Origin: Trichaptum fuscoviolaceum
Taxonomy: Eukaryota > Basidiomycota > Agaricomycetes > Hymenochaetales > Trichaptaceae
NCBI GenBank assembly: GCA_910574455.1
Contig: CAJSYZ010000009.1
Location: 4,047,040 to 4,111,039, forward strand
DNA length: 64,000 nucleotides
Direction of reading: 5' to 3'
The notes below the pieces were generated by a model. The model was not told where the DNA came from, did not search any database, and saw only the letters and a program-made list of their open reading frames with translations. The number at the start of each line of letters is the position of its first letter. Positions within the stretch are counted from its first letter, which is position 1. Of this stretch, positions 46,436 to 56,520 are shown in pieces. The position numbers and the translations under genes are program-made.

Positions 46436-47064
46436 CAGTGGGGAAAGGCCACATCCAGCAATTCCGAAGCCCACTTAAATACATTTCTTCTCCTGACACA
46501 AATTTTAACCAATGACCCTGAAACCATGTAAATAGCTTCTAATGCATTGTATCTTCAATTCTTATTGACTAGATTTTCTTAAAATGTATTCCGAAAAAAA
46601 TGAGACCTCAGAATTTGAAACATGCTGCTAAATTTGGTGTTTACCGCCTTTTATAGCTTTCCCACGGGCCCGGAATACTCGGAATTGACTCTGTTCACCA
46701 ATCCGGTGGTTTCTCATCAACTTTTTTGAAATTTGACCTACTTTTCCCCGGGTTTGAACCCCATCAAGAAATGTCCGAGACCAATAGCTTGATACCCCAA
46801 GAGGAAAGCCTTGATGGTAAGATTTTTGCAAATGCTCGGAAATGCTTCAGAACAGTATTTCAAAGCATTCCAATTCAATCCGAGCTCAATCCGGGAGATT
46901 TTAAGTTTTTGTCTCCGAAAAAATTTGAAACAAAAGTCCGGAAATTTTTTTATTGCATAAATAAGCGTTTCTCCCTTGGTTTCATAGCAGAACTTTTAAA
47001 ATCGGAGTTTTACGCTTAAAATTGCGGCCTGCTCGGAATTGCGGAAATCGGCCTTTCCCCACTG
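46436..47064. mobile_element. Tc1/mariner (Fot1/pogo)-type non-autonomous element
   Basis: A 629-base element with perfect terminal inverted repeats CAGTGGGGAAAGGCC / GGCCTTTCCCCACTG, flanked by TA at 46434-46435 and 47065-47066. CAGT ends with a TA duplication are the mark of Tc1/mariner-superfamily elements. The interior has no transposase; an ORF at 46726-47019 has no recognisable domain. The perfect match extends outward by six more bases on each side. It sits about 310 bases upstream of DUF7330-4. Confidence 0.85.
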
Positions 47065-47066
47065 TA

Positions 47067-47530
47067 GTAGTTCAAGAAAGGAGGGTGACCGTGACACCAC
47101 TGGCAACGTGACTTAATTACTACTAGTAGTATTGCGTGACATAAATGAATCTGGCATGGCTGTGCTTTAAACCGCGGAGTCTAATGCTCAGTGCTTGTTT
47201 CGGACCGCAATACACGAATCTGCAAGGCTTCGGTTCTTTCGTATCTCAAACCTACGCTTGACTACTATAGTCATCCCTCCATTTCTGGCATCAAGCTTAA
47301 CTAAGTACCATTGCCTCACCGCTGTTGCATGTCCGCCACTGAAATGCATCCTTCCTCTCTCCTTCCCGCTTTCCGCTGCCTCCTACCGATCACCTCAGCT
47401 AATTTTTCCTATTTCTTGTCTGTCATAACTTGATATTGGGAACAAGTCCACCACTGACGCAGCTTCAAAGATCAGGAATCAGGTATGCTATTATATGGCA
47501 AACTTGACACTCATGTATTGAGAAAAACAA
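47067..47530. promoter_or_regulatory. Leftover divergent spacer DUF7330-4 / LWG-5
   Basis: This 464-base stretch between two transposons carries four GTGAC motifs at about 47087, 47093, 47110 and 47142, the first two as GTGACCGTGAC. It is the middle of the original divergent spacer. Confidence 0.5.
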
Positions 47531-48519
47531 CATCACCGAACCGGCGGAAATCTTATGAAGTGCTAAAAGCTTATGGAGCCTTGTAAGGGCTCTGTAACCC
47601 TCTTGTAGTCTTACTTAATTTATTATGTTTCATTGCAATTTGCTTTAAGCTTTTATGGTAGTATACAATACCTAGTAAGGTATTATGGGAGATTATAAGT
47701 GAGTTGTAAGGCCGGAAGTTCCGGAATAAGATTTCTCGGTCCCCGGTATCCAAGTTGCCGGTGGCTATTACTAAGTGCATGCAAAAGTATATTGCCGCCG
47801 CAGATATAGCCACCGTAGCGGAGTCGTCTCTCTCGGGCCTCTCTCTCGGGCCCCCTCTCTCTCATCAACACCCATCTCTGTGGAATCTCTGTGGATTTCT
47901 TGCCCTTCTTGCCTGTACTGCTTATGTTTGCCTCCAGTCTGCAATGTCTCTGAACAATCTGTTTCACTGTCTCTGTGTCTCTTCTATGGTCTGGCTTTAC
48001 TGTGACTATATGCTGTTTAGTTCTCTGTGGGCCACAGGCTATTCTCCCCCCAAGGTGTGTGACACTAACAATCTGTCTTTGTAGTCATGTCGAAGGCAAG
48101 GAGGAATGGGATTATCAAATGGTGCAGGGTATTTGGGGAGGAGGAGGGTGCGGCAAACATGGAAGGAAGTTTGCTGTTTGCCTGGCAGTTGACCGACATG
48201 TGTTGGCCTACGCCTACTACATGTACATATCTACTAATGTCTAATGTACACATCTATTTTAAATGCATAATTTATTACTTAATTTGTCCTTTCTATTAAA
48301 ACTATCTGGCCTATTCTAATTTGAAATATGTGAGCCGCACGACTATATTATAGGGAATTATGCATGATTATAATGTCCTTACGGTCTCATTACAAGATGG
48401 CCGTGGTGGAGTACGAGAAATTTTTTTATTGTAAGGCCCCATAAGGCCTATAAGCTATCTACAAGGTGCCTGTAACCCTATTATAAGTCCCTCATAGTAT
48501 TTCCGCCGGTTCGGTGATG
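47531..48519. mobile_element. Second non-autonomous inverted-repeat element
   Basis: A 989-base element with perfect terminal inverted repeats of 21 bases beginning CATCACCGAACCGGCGGAAA at 47531 and ending in the reverse complement at 48519. Just inside each end lie related segments with TGTAACCCT. The interior shows no transposase; a frame at 47755-48084 is hydrophobic but unrecognised. No clear target duplication was found (AA on both sides at most). Its right end lies 8 bases before the LWG-5 start codon. Confidence 0.8.
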
Positions 48520-49739
48520 AAGTTATAATGACGTCGCAGGTACCAAACCACGTAGTTGTGGATCTCTTAACCGTTACAAAGGAGATCCGAGATCTTATGC
48601 GTCTAAGGATTAACCAGGAGAACAGTATGTGATAATTCCATCGGTAAACGAACGTCCGTTAACTCACTTATAATTCAGAGCTGATCTCAGACAGTATCGG
48701 AGATCTACCACAAGCGGAAGTTCCACAGGAAAAGGCCATACCTATAAAACAGGAAGATCTCCGAGTCGGTACGGATGATGAGGGTCAGATAGATACCAGC
48801 AATGCTTGTGCCAGTGAGTGTTACTATTGCTTTTGATGCTCGTGTCTTGCATATCTTCAAAGCTTTCAATAACCAGCCGAATCCAGGAAGCATAACACAT
48901 TGTGAAGAACGACTTGCCAAACACGGACTGTACGTAGCTCGCCCATTCCGTAGAATATGAGTCTGGCTTGACACTATTCAAGCGAGTGCAAGAAAATGCA
49001 GGCGGAGGTACGTGTACTTTTTCATGTTATGCAATATTTCTCTTAGGACAAAGACAGCTACGAAGTTTTATTGCGCACTTAGAAGTTGTTGGAGGAGAAA
49101 AGGACGTTATTAGTAATACAGATTTGGTCCGGAAACAACTTTCTGATCTCGTGCAATGCTTTGAGAAAATTGTGGGTGCAACAGAGGAGGGTACGTGGAA
49201 TCTTGCATTTGACTTGATCAATCTTGTGACTGTAAACGTCTCTCTAGGGAGGCGGCTGGCGATTAGCAATATGGAGCAATCCAGTTTGAAACTGCATAGC
49301 TACATTCTTAAATTTGAAAGGAGCGGACACCATGAGAACGAACCCTATGCTACAAAACTTTACCAATGGAGGAGGTGTACTTATGTGAGCGCTGTCTCGT
49401 ATCTAGTAATGGAACTAATCCGGCTTTGTGAAGGATATGTGGCATAAAATAAACTGTATGAACTACTTATTTGAAAATGATTTCATCACTGACGCTAGTT
49501 TCCCAAGCTTTTGTAAGAGCTGGTAGATTTGTTGAATGCGTCGAGGACGTTGGTGGTTTCCTCCTCTCTGACTTGGAGATGGCGATGGACGGTGTCATCG
49601 AAGAACTGACGGCATTCAAAGAGAAATGTAAGTAGACCAGTGCGCATGATGTTCTGGTTCTGATTCTATCCTAATTGCTTATCCTAATTGCTTTCACAGC
49701 TGCGAATGAGTGGCTGGAAAAGCACAAGTTGGAGGAATT

Positions 49740-49983
49740 CCCTTACTCCCACTGGGAGTAAAGGGCACTGTATCCTCTAAATTGCCGTGGGATACCTGCC
49801 ACTGTCCTTCGTGGGAATATTAGTCAGCAACAAATACTACGGCGCTTCACCTCATTCAACTTCCTTACCAGCAGTAGGCGCTCTCTTGCTTGGGCTGTAA
49901 AACACCTTTCACTACTCTTAAGCTTGTTTCAATTTTTATCAATTCTCTTTCTTTCACACTTTCTCATCATGGTGGAGTAAGGG
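49740..49983. mobile_element. Short insertion in LWG-5 with CCCTTACTCC ends
   Basis: The sequence between ANEWLEKHKLEEF and ERCKEYI of LWG-5 has no counterpart in other copies. It begins CCCTTACTCC at 49740, and the reverse complement GGAGTAAGGG ends at 49983, giving 10-base inverted ends and a 244-base unit. About 30 further bases before the coding sequence resumes are unexplained, and no target duplication was seen, so the right boundary is uncertain. Confidence 0.5.
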
Positions 49984-50832
49984 ATCTGCCGGCGAAGCTC
50001 GGCCCGTTATCTAGTACGAAGAGAGGTGTAAAGAATACATAAACTGTGTCTTCCAGCCAATAGAGACGTCTAGTGATTGGCCGAGACCTATCGGGATTGA
50101 TCACATCATGCACCGCTTTAAGGTCCACAAGAGGTGCACATTTTCAACTAAACATCTTGTCATTTCTAATATGAAAATCCATTCTCAGAGTATACGATAA
50201 CATGCATGAAGAGGTATGTTTTACCTTCCATTGTACAGATGCAATTTAATGACGAATTCAGCTCGGTCATCTTATTGCGCATTACCGCATCATCGGAGGG
50301 GACAAAATTGTCATAGAGGCAGCAGAGTTACTCCAAAAGGCACTATTTGCTCCAGTGCAGTGTTTAGAGAATATTGCCTCTAAACCCACACCCAGAGAGT
50401 GGGATTATGATGGTCCTGCAAATACCTTATCACGTAGATCATCACCGGCGGAACTAGGTGAAGCCTTCAAGGTCCTTCTCTTTGCAGCCGCTCGTTTTCA
50501 AGGCAGCCTCTACCACCAGAAGCACGCATTCTATTTTAGAAGAGTCAAGCAATGGGTAGTCCGCCTTTGGGTGAGTTCTGTAGCTATAGCACTTACACCG
50601 TACTAACGATATCAAGCTTGGAGTGCACAAAATACTGGGTACGCTGATGAGACCATTTTAATGTCATAGATTTTCTGACTTTTGTTATTGTCCTACTGTA
50701 TCAAGCAAAAGTATTGCAACAAGTTGAGCGCTTTATATCTCTACCACTTTCCACTTATATCCAGAGATTCAAACTGGAGATTGAAGATGAGATCCTAAGT
50801 GGCTCTGGCCCCCCTAGTGTAAAAGGAAATCT

Positions 50833-51248
50833 CCAAATCTGGAAGTTTCTGGAATTAAAATGTAAAAATGCAAAAACGGCCGCTTAAGAGGAGACCCCTG
50901 CCGTACCTGCTGAATGTGGCAAAAGATACTCTAGCATATTTGTATGCCCTGAGAAAAAGAATCATATCAATTGAATTAGCGGATACGGGATTATAGCCTA
51001 GGAAAAACAGCTCCTCTTCAAATTTTCAGTACTGTTAATTGAGAAATTGTATACATTTTCAGTAGAGAAGCTGTTTTTCCTAGGCTATAATCCCGTATCC
51101 GCTAATTCAATTGATATGATTCTTTTTCTCAGGGCATACAAATATGCTATAGTATCTTTTGCCACATTCAGCAGGTACGGCAGGGGTCTCCTCTTAAGCG
51201 GCCGTTTTTGCATTTTTACATTTTAATTCCAGAAACTTCCAGATTTGG
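50833..51248. mobile_element. Foldback element with 180-base nearly perfect arms
   Basis: Arms 50833-51012 and 51069-51248 are reverse complements with a single mismatch that I could find (CTCTAGC versus CTATAGC), around a 56-base loop. The outer ends are CCAAATCTGG / CCAGATTTGG. There is no ORF. Relative to LWG-1 and LWG-3 it accounts for the roughly 0.4 kb of extra length between the FYFR and DLE segments of LWG-5. A clear target duplication was not found; GGAAATC occurs on both sides but not adjacent to the right end. Confidence 0.85.
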
Positions 51249-51668
51249 TTACTTATTGGAAATCCAACTACGTATTGGAAATCCAATCAATTGTCTGGAA
51301 TATATATACAATATTCTCCTTCCCGACTTGGAGAAGATGATGACCGGAGTAAACTGTTCGAAAGAAGTGGTATCAGGAGATAAACCGCCTCAGGCTGGTG
51401 CACAGAACGTACTTGACGAACTGAAGGCATTCGGAAAGGAGAGTGAGTCGGTCTCGTGTATACTGCTTCCCAACTCGTACTCAATACAAGTCAATATAAG
51501 CTTTACCGAACTTCCTTGCCTACCAAATGGAAAGGGATACAACACGATATGTGAACCTGACAACAATTGCCACGTTCTTCTCGAGTGTGACAGCTACCAC
51601 GCTTCAGTTTACCTATGCACCATTGCAATCGGAAGCGTCCGACTCACTGAGAGGGACGGTTAACCTCT

Positions 51669-52345
51669 GAGGCGTACCAGCCAATCCAGTATTACCAAGT
51701 CCAGTAACTACTGCAAAGACGTGGGGTAAATCAGAGCAGTAATTATTCCACGTAGAAATAATACCCAAGTAATACAAAGTGGTAATACCAAATAGTGTGG
51801 TAACAAATACAAAATATAAGTGAACGACACAAACGTGACTCGAACTTGCGATTCTATAAAAGCCTAATCCGGAAACTAACTAATACGACATATTAACCAC
51901 TACACTAAGGGGGATTATATATATCCACAACACCAAGCCTAACAACCCTAACTACCTATCTACCCTAACCCTTACCCAAACCCTAACTCCTAACTATGGG
52001 GGGCAGAGCCCCCCAAACCCCCCACTAACCCTTAAATAACCCTAACAATAACCCTAACAATAACCCTTTCTCCTTGCGGGGCTGCGCCCCGTTGGGACAG
52101 TATATAATTACTAAGTGAGGCAAGGTAGTATAAGCCTCAGTAGTCTAGATGACTTGAGCGCGGTTTCTCTTTATGGTAATTCTTATTCTGACGCGGGTCG
52201 TGTGTTCGAATCTCGTTGTCGTTCACTTTTAATTATTTATTATTGCTTCTCTAAGTTATTTCACGGAATATTTGCTGCGTAAAATTACTCCACGTCATTG
52301 CAGTAGTTAGTGGCTCTGGTAAAACTGGAGCTGCTGGTACTGGTG
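51669..52345. mobile_element. 677-base element: inverted tRNA-like arms around CCCTAA-rich centre
   Basis: It is flanked by AACCTCT at 51662-51668 and 52346-52352, a 7-base target duplication inside the VNLFW codons of LWG-5. The left arm (51669 to about 51910) and the reverse complement of the right arm (about 52141-52345) align, for example AACTACTGCAAAGACGTGG with AACTACTGCAATGACGTGG, and both share AAGTGAACGACA. Each arm has pol III type-2 promoter boxes pointing outward: A box TAGTGTAGTGG (51907-51897, -) with B box GTTCGAGTC (51845-51837, -); A-like TAGTCTAGATG (52141-52151, +) with B box GTTCGAATC (52204-52212, +). Spacing is 71 and 72 bases. The centre has several CCCTAA units and two GC hairpins (about 51998-52013 and 52075-52090). 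This suggests two SINE-like units head to head. Confidence 0.75.
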
Positions 52346-53901
52346 AACCTCTTCTGGTTCTTGTCACTTTTATTCAGCGTGTCTTCGGGTGTGAGTAGTC
52401 TTCTGGGGTTGACATGGAGAAAGTCTTCCATGTGCGTGCTATTCCGTCTTGACTCTTCTATTTAGCACTTGTTAAATGGATTTTTAAGATTCAACTCTCG
52501 TATTCCCCCGAAGTTTATCCGTATGTGGTTTGACAAAGCGCCCATACTGTTCCTGGCTATCGCAGCTGTCACGTTCGTCGTCGGACTGAACCTATTCGCA
52601 TATCTGTCTCTTCAGGTCTGTCATGACTCATTGGGAGATTAACATTGAAACTGACTGATAGCCAGCCACAATACGTCTCTTTCGCAACAAACATCTTTAC
52701 TGGGATACATAGCGGGTGCTTTCTGGCGGTCACTGCTTGGTTCATCTATCAAGTCAAGTACGAGTCGTTCTGGGCTAAATGGTTTAGGATAGCTATGGCT
52801 CCAGTCACCATATGCGTGGTTGGGGTCACCACGATCGCCGGGACAGCGTTCAAATACATTTGGATGACCATCAAGCGACCGTACAAAGAGTACAAGCAGA
52901 ACATGCATTTGCAACGAAATGTTTACTGGTAACTGTACTTCCTAACACAGCAATGTTTAATACTGATCTAAAATCTTGGCCTAACATCTTGGCCTAGGGC
53001 GTTTGGGTTTGATAACGAAGTAGCACGCCTAAATTATGATTTAGGTTCTGATTTTTGGGGGCGTGAATGGGACTCCGGGTGGGAGCGGCCAGAACCATAC
53101 GTTTTGTCAAAGATTATTCGTCGCACTACATATCCGATAAAGAGATGCTACCTCGGGGTGAAAACAGCAGTCTCTGTCGTCAGTCGCACTGTCCGGAGAC
53201 ATGAATGCACGTTGTCTGATACAGGGCACACAATAATGGACGTCGAGTCTGGACAACGGGACGGACACGAGGGAAAGGAGGACGTCAATGAAGTCACCTG
53301 TAGAAGCAATGTTAAGAAAGCAAAGGATAAGTTTCGTGGAACTCTGCAGAAGGTCTTCAGTGAGGCCGATCGGGTGGACCAAATCATGTCGGGCATTGGG
53401 GACTGGGAGTTCGGATTGTGAGGACCCCGACTTTTGTATGTGAAGACCCTACTAACCTGAATTGACGTGGAAAGTGACGTTTTTGCAGAGCGATATATTG
53501 GCAAACTTCTCTGGGGCTACCCAGATCTCTTGAAGGAGTTTTACGAGGGAGTACGCCCTTCCTTGGTTAAAGTACGCAACAAAAGATATGACGAGGAGGA
53601 CGAGAGGGAGTGTGAGGAATACATGGCAATGATGTCGCGTGCTGATAATGATCCTCATCATTCGGCACTTGAAGACGAGAATCCAGACAAAAATGCAACC
53701 GCATCCGATTCACCTCATATATCTCCAAGCCATCAAGTTTCCTTGCGCAACATCTTAGGACACTTGGATTCAGTGGAGATCCAATATGATAAACGACCAC
53801 AAGCAGACGATCAGCTTGCTTCAAATGGAGAAACAAATTCGCGGTCGGACGTAACTGGTACACTGATGGACGTGAACGGGGGCGCGCATGTGGACACATG
53901 A

Positions 53902-56263
53902 GTATAGTCTCAAGTTCATATTTTAGTGGTAGAGATGTTTCGAATCGAACATTGACATGGTATTTTCAATGAATTGCCTGTAGTAAACCGACATGTCATG
54001 ATCAAGCCTAGTGAAGAAGATCAAATCAACCGAAGTACAGATTGATGGTAAGGCTCCGGGAGGCGAGAGAAAGAGGGGCTCCGGAGTTCGAGCTAGACAA
54101 ACGGATCTCCACACTGACAGCGTTGTGTTTGATGACCGTCAATACGGCCTCAGAAATCCAACCATCAGTTCTATTCTAAGCTCGATGCCTTGCGCACAAG
54201 AGGCAACGGTGGTGACCGAGATGTGCAATGGCGTTCAGATGCTTTGGTGTACATACCGACAAGATCCATCGCTGACTCCTGATCTATTGACGAACTCGAA
54301 GAAAGCTGAGCTCATAAAGGCTAGCTCTCCGTCACCGGTAGCAATGAAAGCCACGACGTCGGGTTACACCGGCCAAGATGCGAATAGCCTGGTCAAACCT
54401 AATGGTTATCGCTAGATGAAGCTTTAAATGGCAGGTAGCATCTGGAGGAGGGTCTGAGGCCGTTACAAGTGCGAGGGTGATAAGAAATAGGGAGGCGGGG
54501 CTTTAGAACGAGCTAAACAGTAATGTGTTGTCGTTCCTGCGAGATACCGTCCCAAGCATTCCTTCACCCGCACCTGAACGACCGACGACACTTCAGAATT
54601 AGAACTCAAGACCTTTAAGTAGTGATCACTCGATCACTTACAAGCGAAGACACAGAACGTAAGCTCCTCAGTCCGACAAAGCTCCCTCCAAGCAGCACCG
54701 TCAGCTTTCTCAAACACCCCTCGGCCTATCAACCCAACGCCGTCACGCAGCTTGCTTCTGGAAGGGGTTGAGCTTCATCTGATCTGCCACTCAGACCTTT
54801 CTTGGTATACCCTAAGAATCTGAAGATTTATGCAAGTCTGCCTAATTTACGAGATAAGCTTGGGTTCATACCGAGCTACGAACAAGGAGGACTCGGCCTA
54901 CAGATTTTAACATGCAGGTTGGACTGGCGATGAGAATCAGGCAATCATTTCGGTGTAGCCATTACCACGAACTCTCCGCATTGCGAATAACGGACGGTGC
55001 CAATGCATCAGGCATGAGTATTGATATACAGCATGCGTTCTCGGACGTCGCTTCATTAATCACGTTCTCAAGTCCATTTCTGCGCCGGAGAGAGACAGCC
55101 ATCCTGGTAGACCATAGCTTAGCCGGGGCATGTTATAAAGAGAGAACGTAAGAAGAGAAGCGGACTCAGTCGTGCGCCAATCTGCCTTGCTTCATGACAG
55201 AGTCCGTTTAGATGAACCAGCATCATTCCAACGTCCAACTTCCTCCCTTACTGAGCAAACCAGAATCGCTGAGAGTGACTTATGGAGGCCACGAGGCTCG
55301 AGCAGCATAGCGTAGAGCACAGATGTAGTCGCAAAGACGTATGATTCCTGGTTGTTTGCGCATCTTCTATCAACATTAACGAATGAGTGAATATGAAAGC
55401 TGGTCAATCTGATATGCTTACCACTGACTCCAGTCTCAGCCATCCTGCACAGAGCGTGCGTGTACCATGCTCTACATCATCCTCGCGCGAGATGTCTCGA
55501 AGTGTCAACCAACGGCATTCTGAAGGATTTCACTTGTAATGCTTTGAGATCAATATCGATTCGCGAAGAGACTAATCGCGCATCCAAGTCTTTGAGTCGT
55601 GTTGAGAAAGAACGGGCAACCGGGGAAGTCGGTAAATTGGGTCCCCGGACACCACATCAGGGAAACTACTTTCTGCTGAAAGTGACTTAAGTGTTACTTA
55701 AACGTCCTGAGAGACTGAAGTCTTAAATAAGGCAAGCTTCACTTATTCATGCATGTCCTCCCATTATTCAGGACAAGTTGGCTGAAATAAGTGCGGGCTG
55801 GCTTAAATAAGGAAAGATGGCTGAATCAGTGCTCTAAGTGTTTCAGGCATTCAGCACCCCAGTGCTCCAGTGCATCATCCTTTAATTACAGCAGTAGACA
55901 AGTGTTGTAAGACAAATTGCAGTGCTCAAGAGTCTAAGTGCATAAGAACGATCCAAGTATTTCATTGCATCAGAAATATATAAGACAACATTATTTAGCT
56001 ATCAGTGCCTCAGTGTTCAAGTACATCAGTCATCTACGCAAGACTAAGCATAGCAGTCGCTATGAAGGGATCCCCCACGACATTACCGTGAACCTCTGCC
56101 GTGACGGGCAGTGGCAGGTCACACTTCGCTGCCGTACCTTCAATTCTGCATGTTCTTTGGCGGACCAGTAGAAACGAAGGCTGCTCTGCGAGTCGATGGT
56201 AATATAATATTGAGCGCACGGACAGAAACGAAAAGAAGAGGCTCACCAGTGATCGATTTGCCC
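53902..56263. other. Intergenic, about 2.4 kb, no recognised gene
   Basis: A 134-codon ATG-initiated frame at 54011-54415 (+) has no domain, membrane span or paralog in the window and may be chance. Short frames on both strands between 54900 and 56200 are also unrecognised. Related AT-rich words such as TTAAATAAGG recur near 55720-55820. Confidence 0.4.
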
Positions 56264-56342
56264 TTAGAAGTCTACGCAGTCCGTAGCCGAATCCCATTTT
56301 GAAGCGTCGTCCTCCTCATGATCACCATCTCCACCTAAATCC

Positions 56343-56454
56343 TTGTCCTCGCCCTCGCCCTCGCCTTCGCCCTCGTCCTCGTCCTCGTCCTCGCCCTCGT
56401 CCTCGCCCTCGCCCTCGTCCTCGTCCTCGCCCTCGTCCTCAATCTTCTCAACGC

Positions 56455-56488
<34 letters not shown>

Positions 56489-56520
56489 AATCTTCTCAAC
56501 GCCCTCGTCCCCGCTCTCGC
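56343..56520. repeat. GC-rich minisatellite of CCTCGT/CCTCGC units
   Basis: This hexamer-type repeat reads as alternating Glu/Asp/Gly (EDEDEGEGEG) on the minus strand. It includes two copies of a longer unit containing AATCTTCTCAACGCCCTCGT at about 56439 and 56489. On the minus strand a frame at 56264-56575 reads through it as an acidic tail. Confidence 0.8.

Larger units (their letters stand above)
48528..53901 (+). pseudogene. LWG-5: LWG-family gene broken by three insertions (copy 5 of 5)
   Basis: Family parts are found in order: MTSQVPNHVVVDLLTVTKEI at 48528; unit A with RSFIAHLEVVGGEKDVI (near 49060) and FLLSDLEMAMDGVIEEL (near 49551); the linker ANEWLEKHKLEEF to 49740; ERCKEYINCVFQPI from about 50018; unit B with LGHLIAHYRIIGGDKIVIEA (near 50262) and GSLYHQKHAFYFRRVKQW (50501-50554); YNILLPDLEKMMTGV (near 51310); the first membrane span (51550-51610); the second span from 52353; two more spans; MHLQRNVYW; and LLWGYPDLLKEFYEGV near 53505, ending at 53901. 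Insertions lie at 49740-49983, 50833-51248 and 51669-52345. The third splits the VNLFW motif and creates a stop, so the full protein cannot be made. The part after 52353 is well preserved, which points to recent inactivation. Confidence 0.8.

Noticed and set aside
47755..48084. Hydrophobic ORF inside the 989-base element
   Set aside because: Composition is low-complexity (CTCTCT, TGTCTCTG runs), with no transposase motif.
51837..51914. Functional tRNA gene on the minus strand
   Set aside because: The boxes are present, but the 5' end CCCCCTT has no pairing partner after the B box, so it is a tRNA-derived head rather than a tRNA gene.
54011..54415. 134-codon plus-strand ORF
   Set aside because: Not called as a gene because it has no recognisable feature, intron signal or paralog; it is mentioned only under the intergenic entry.
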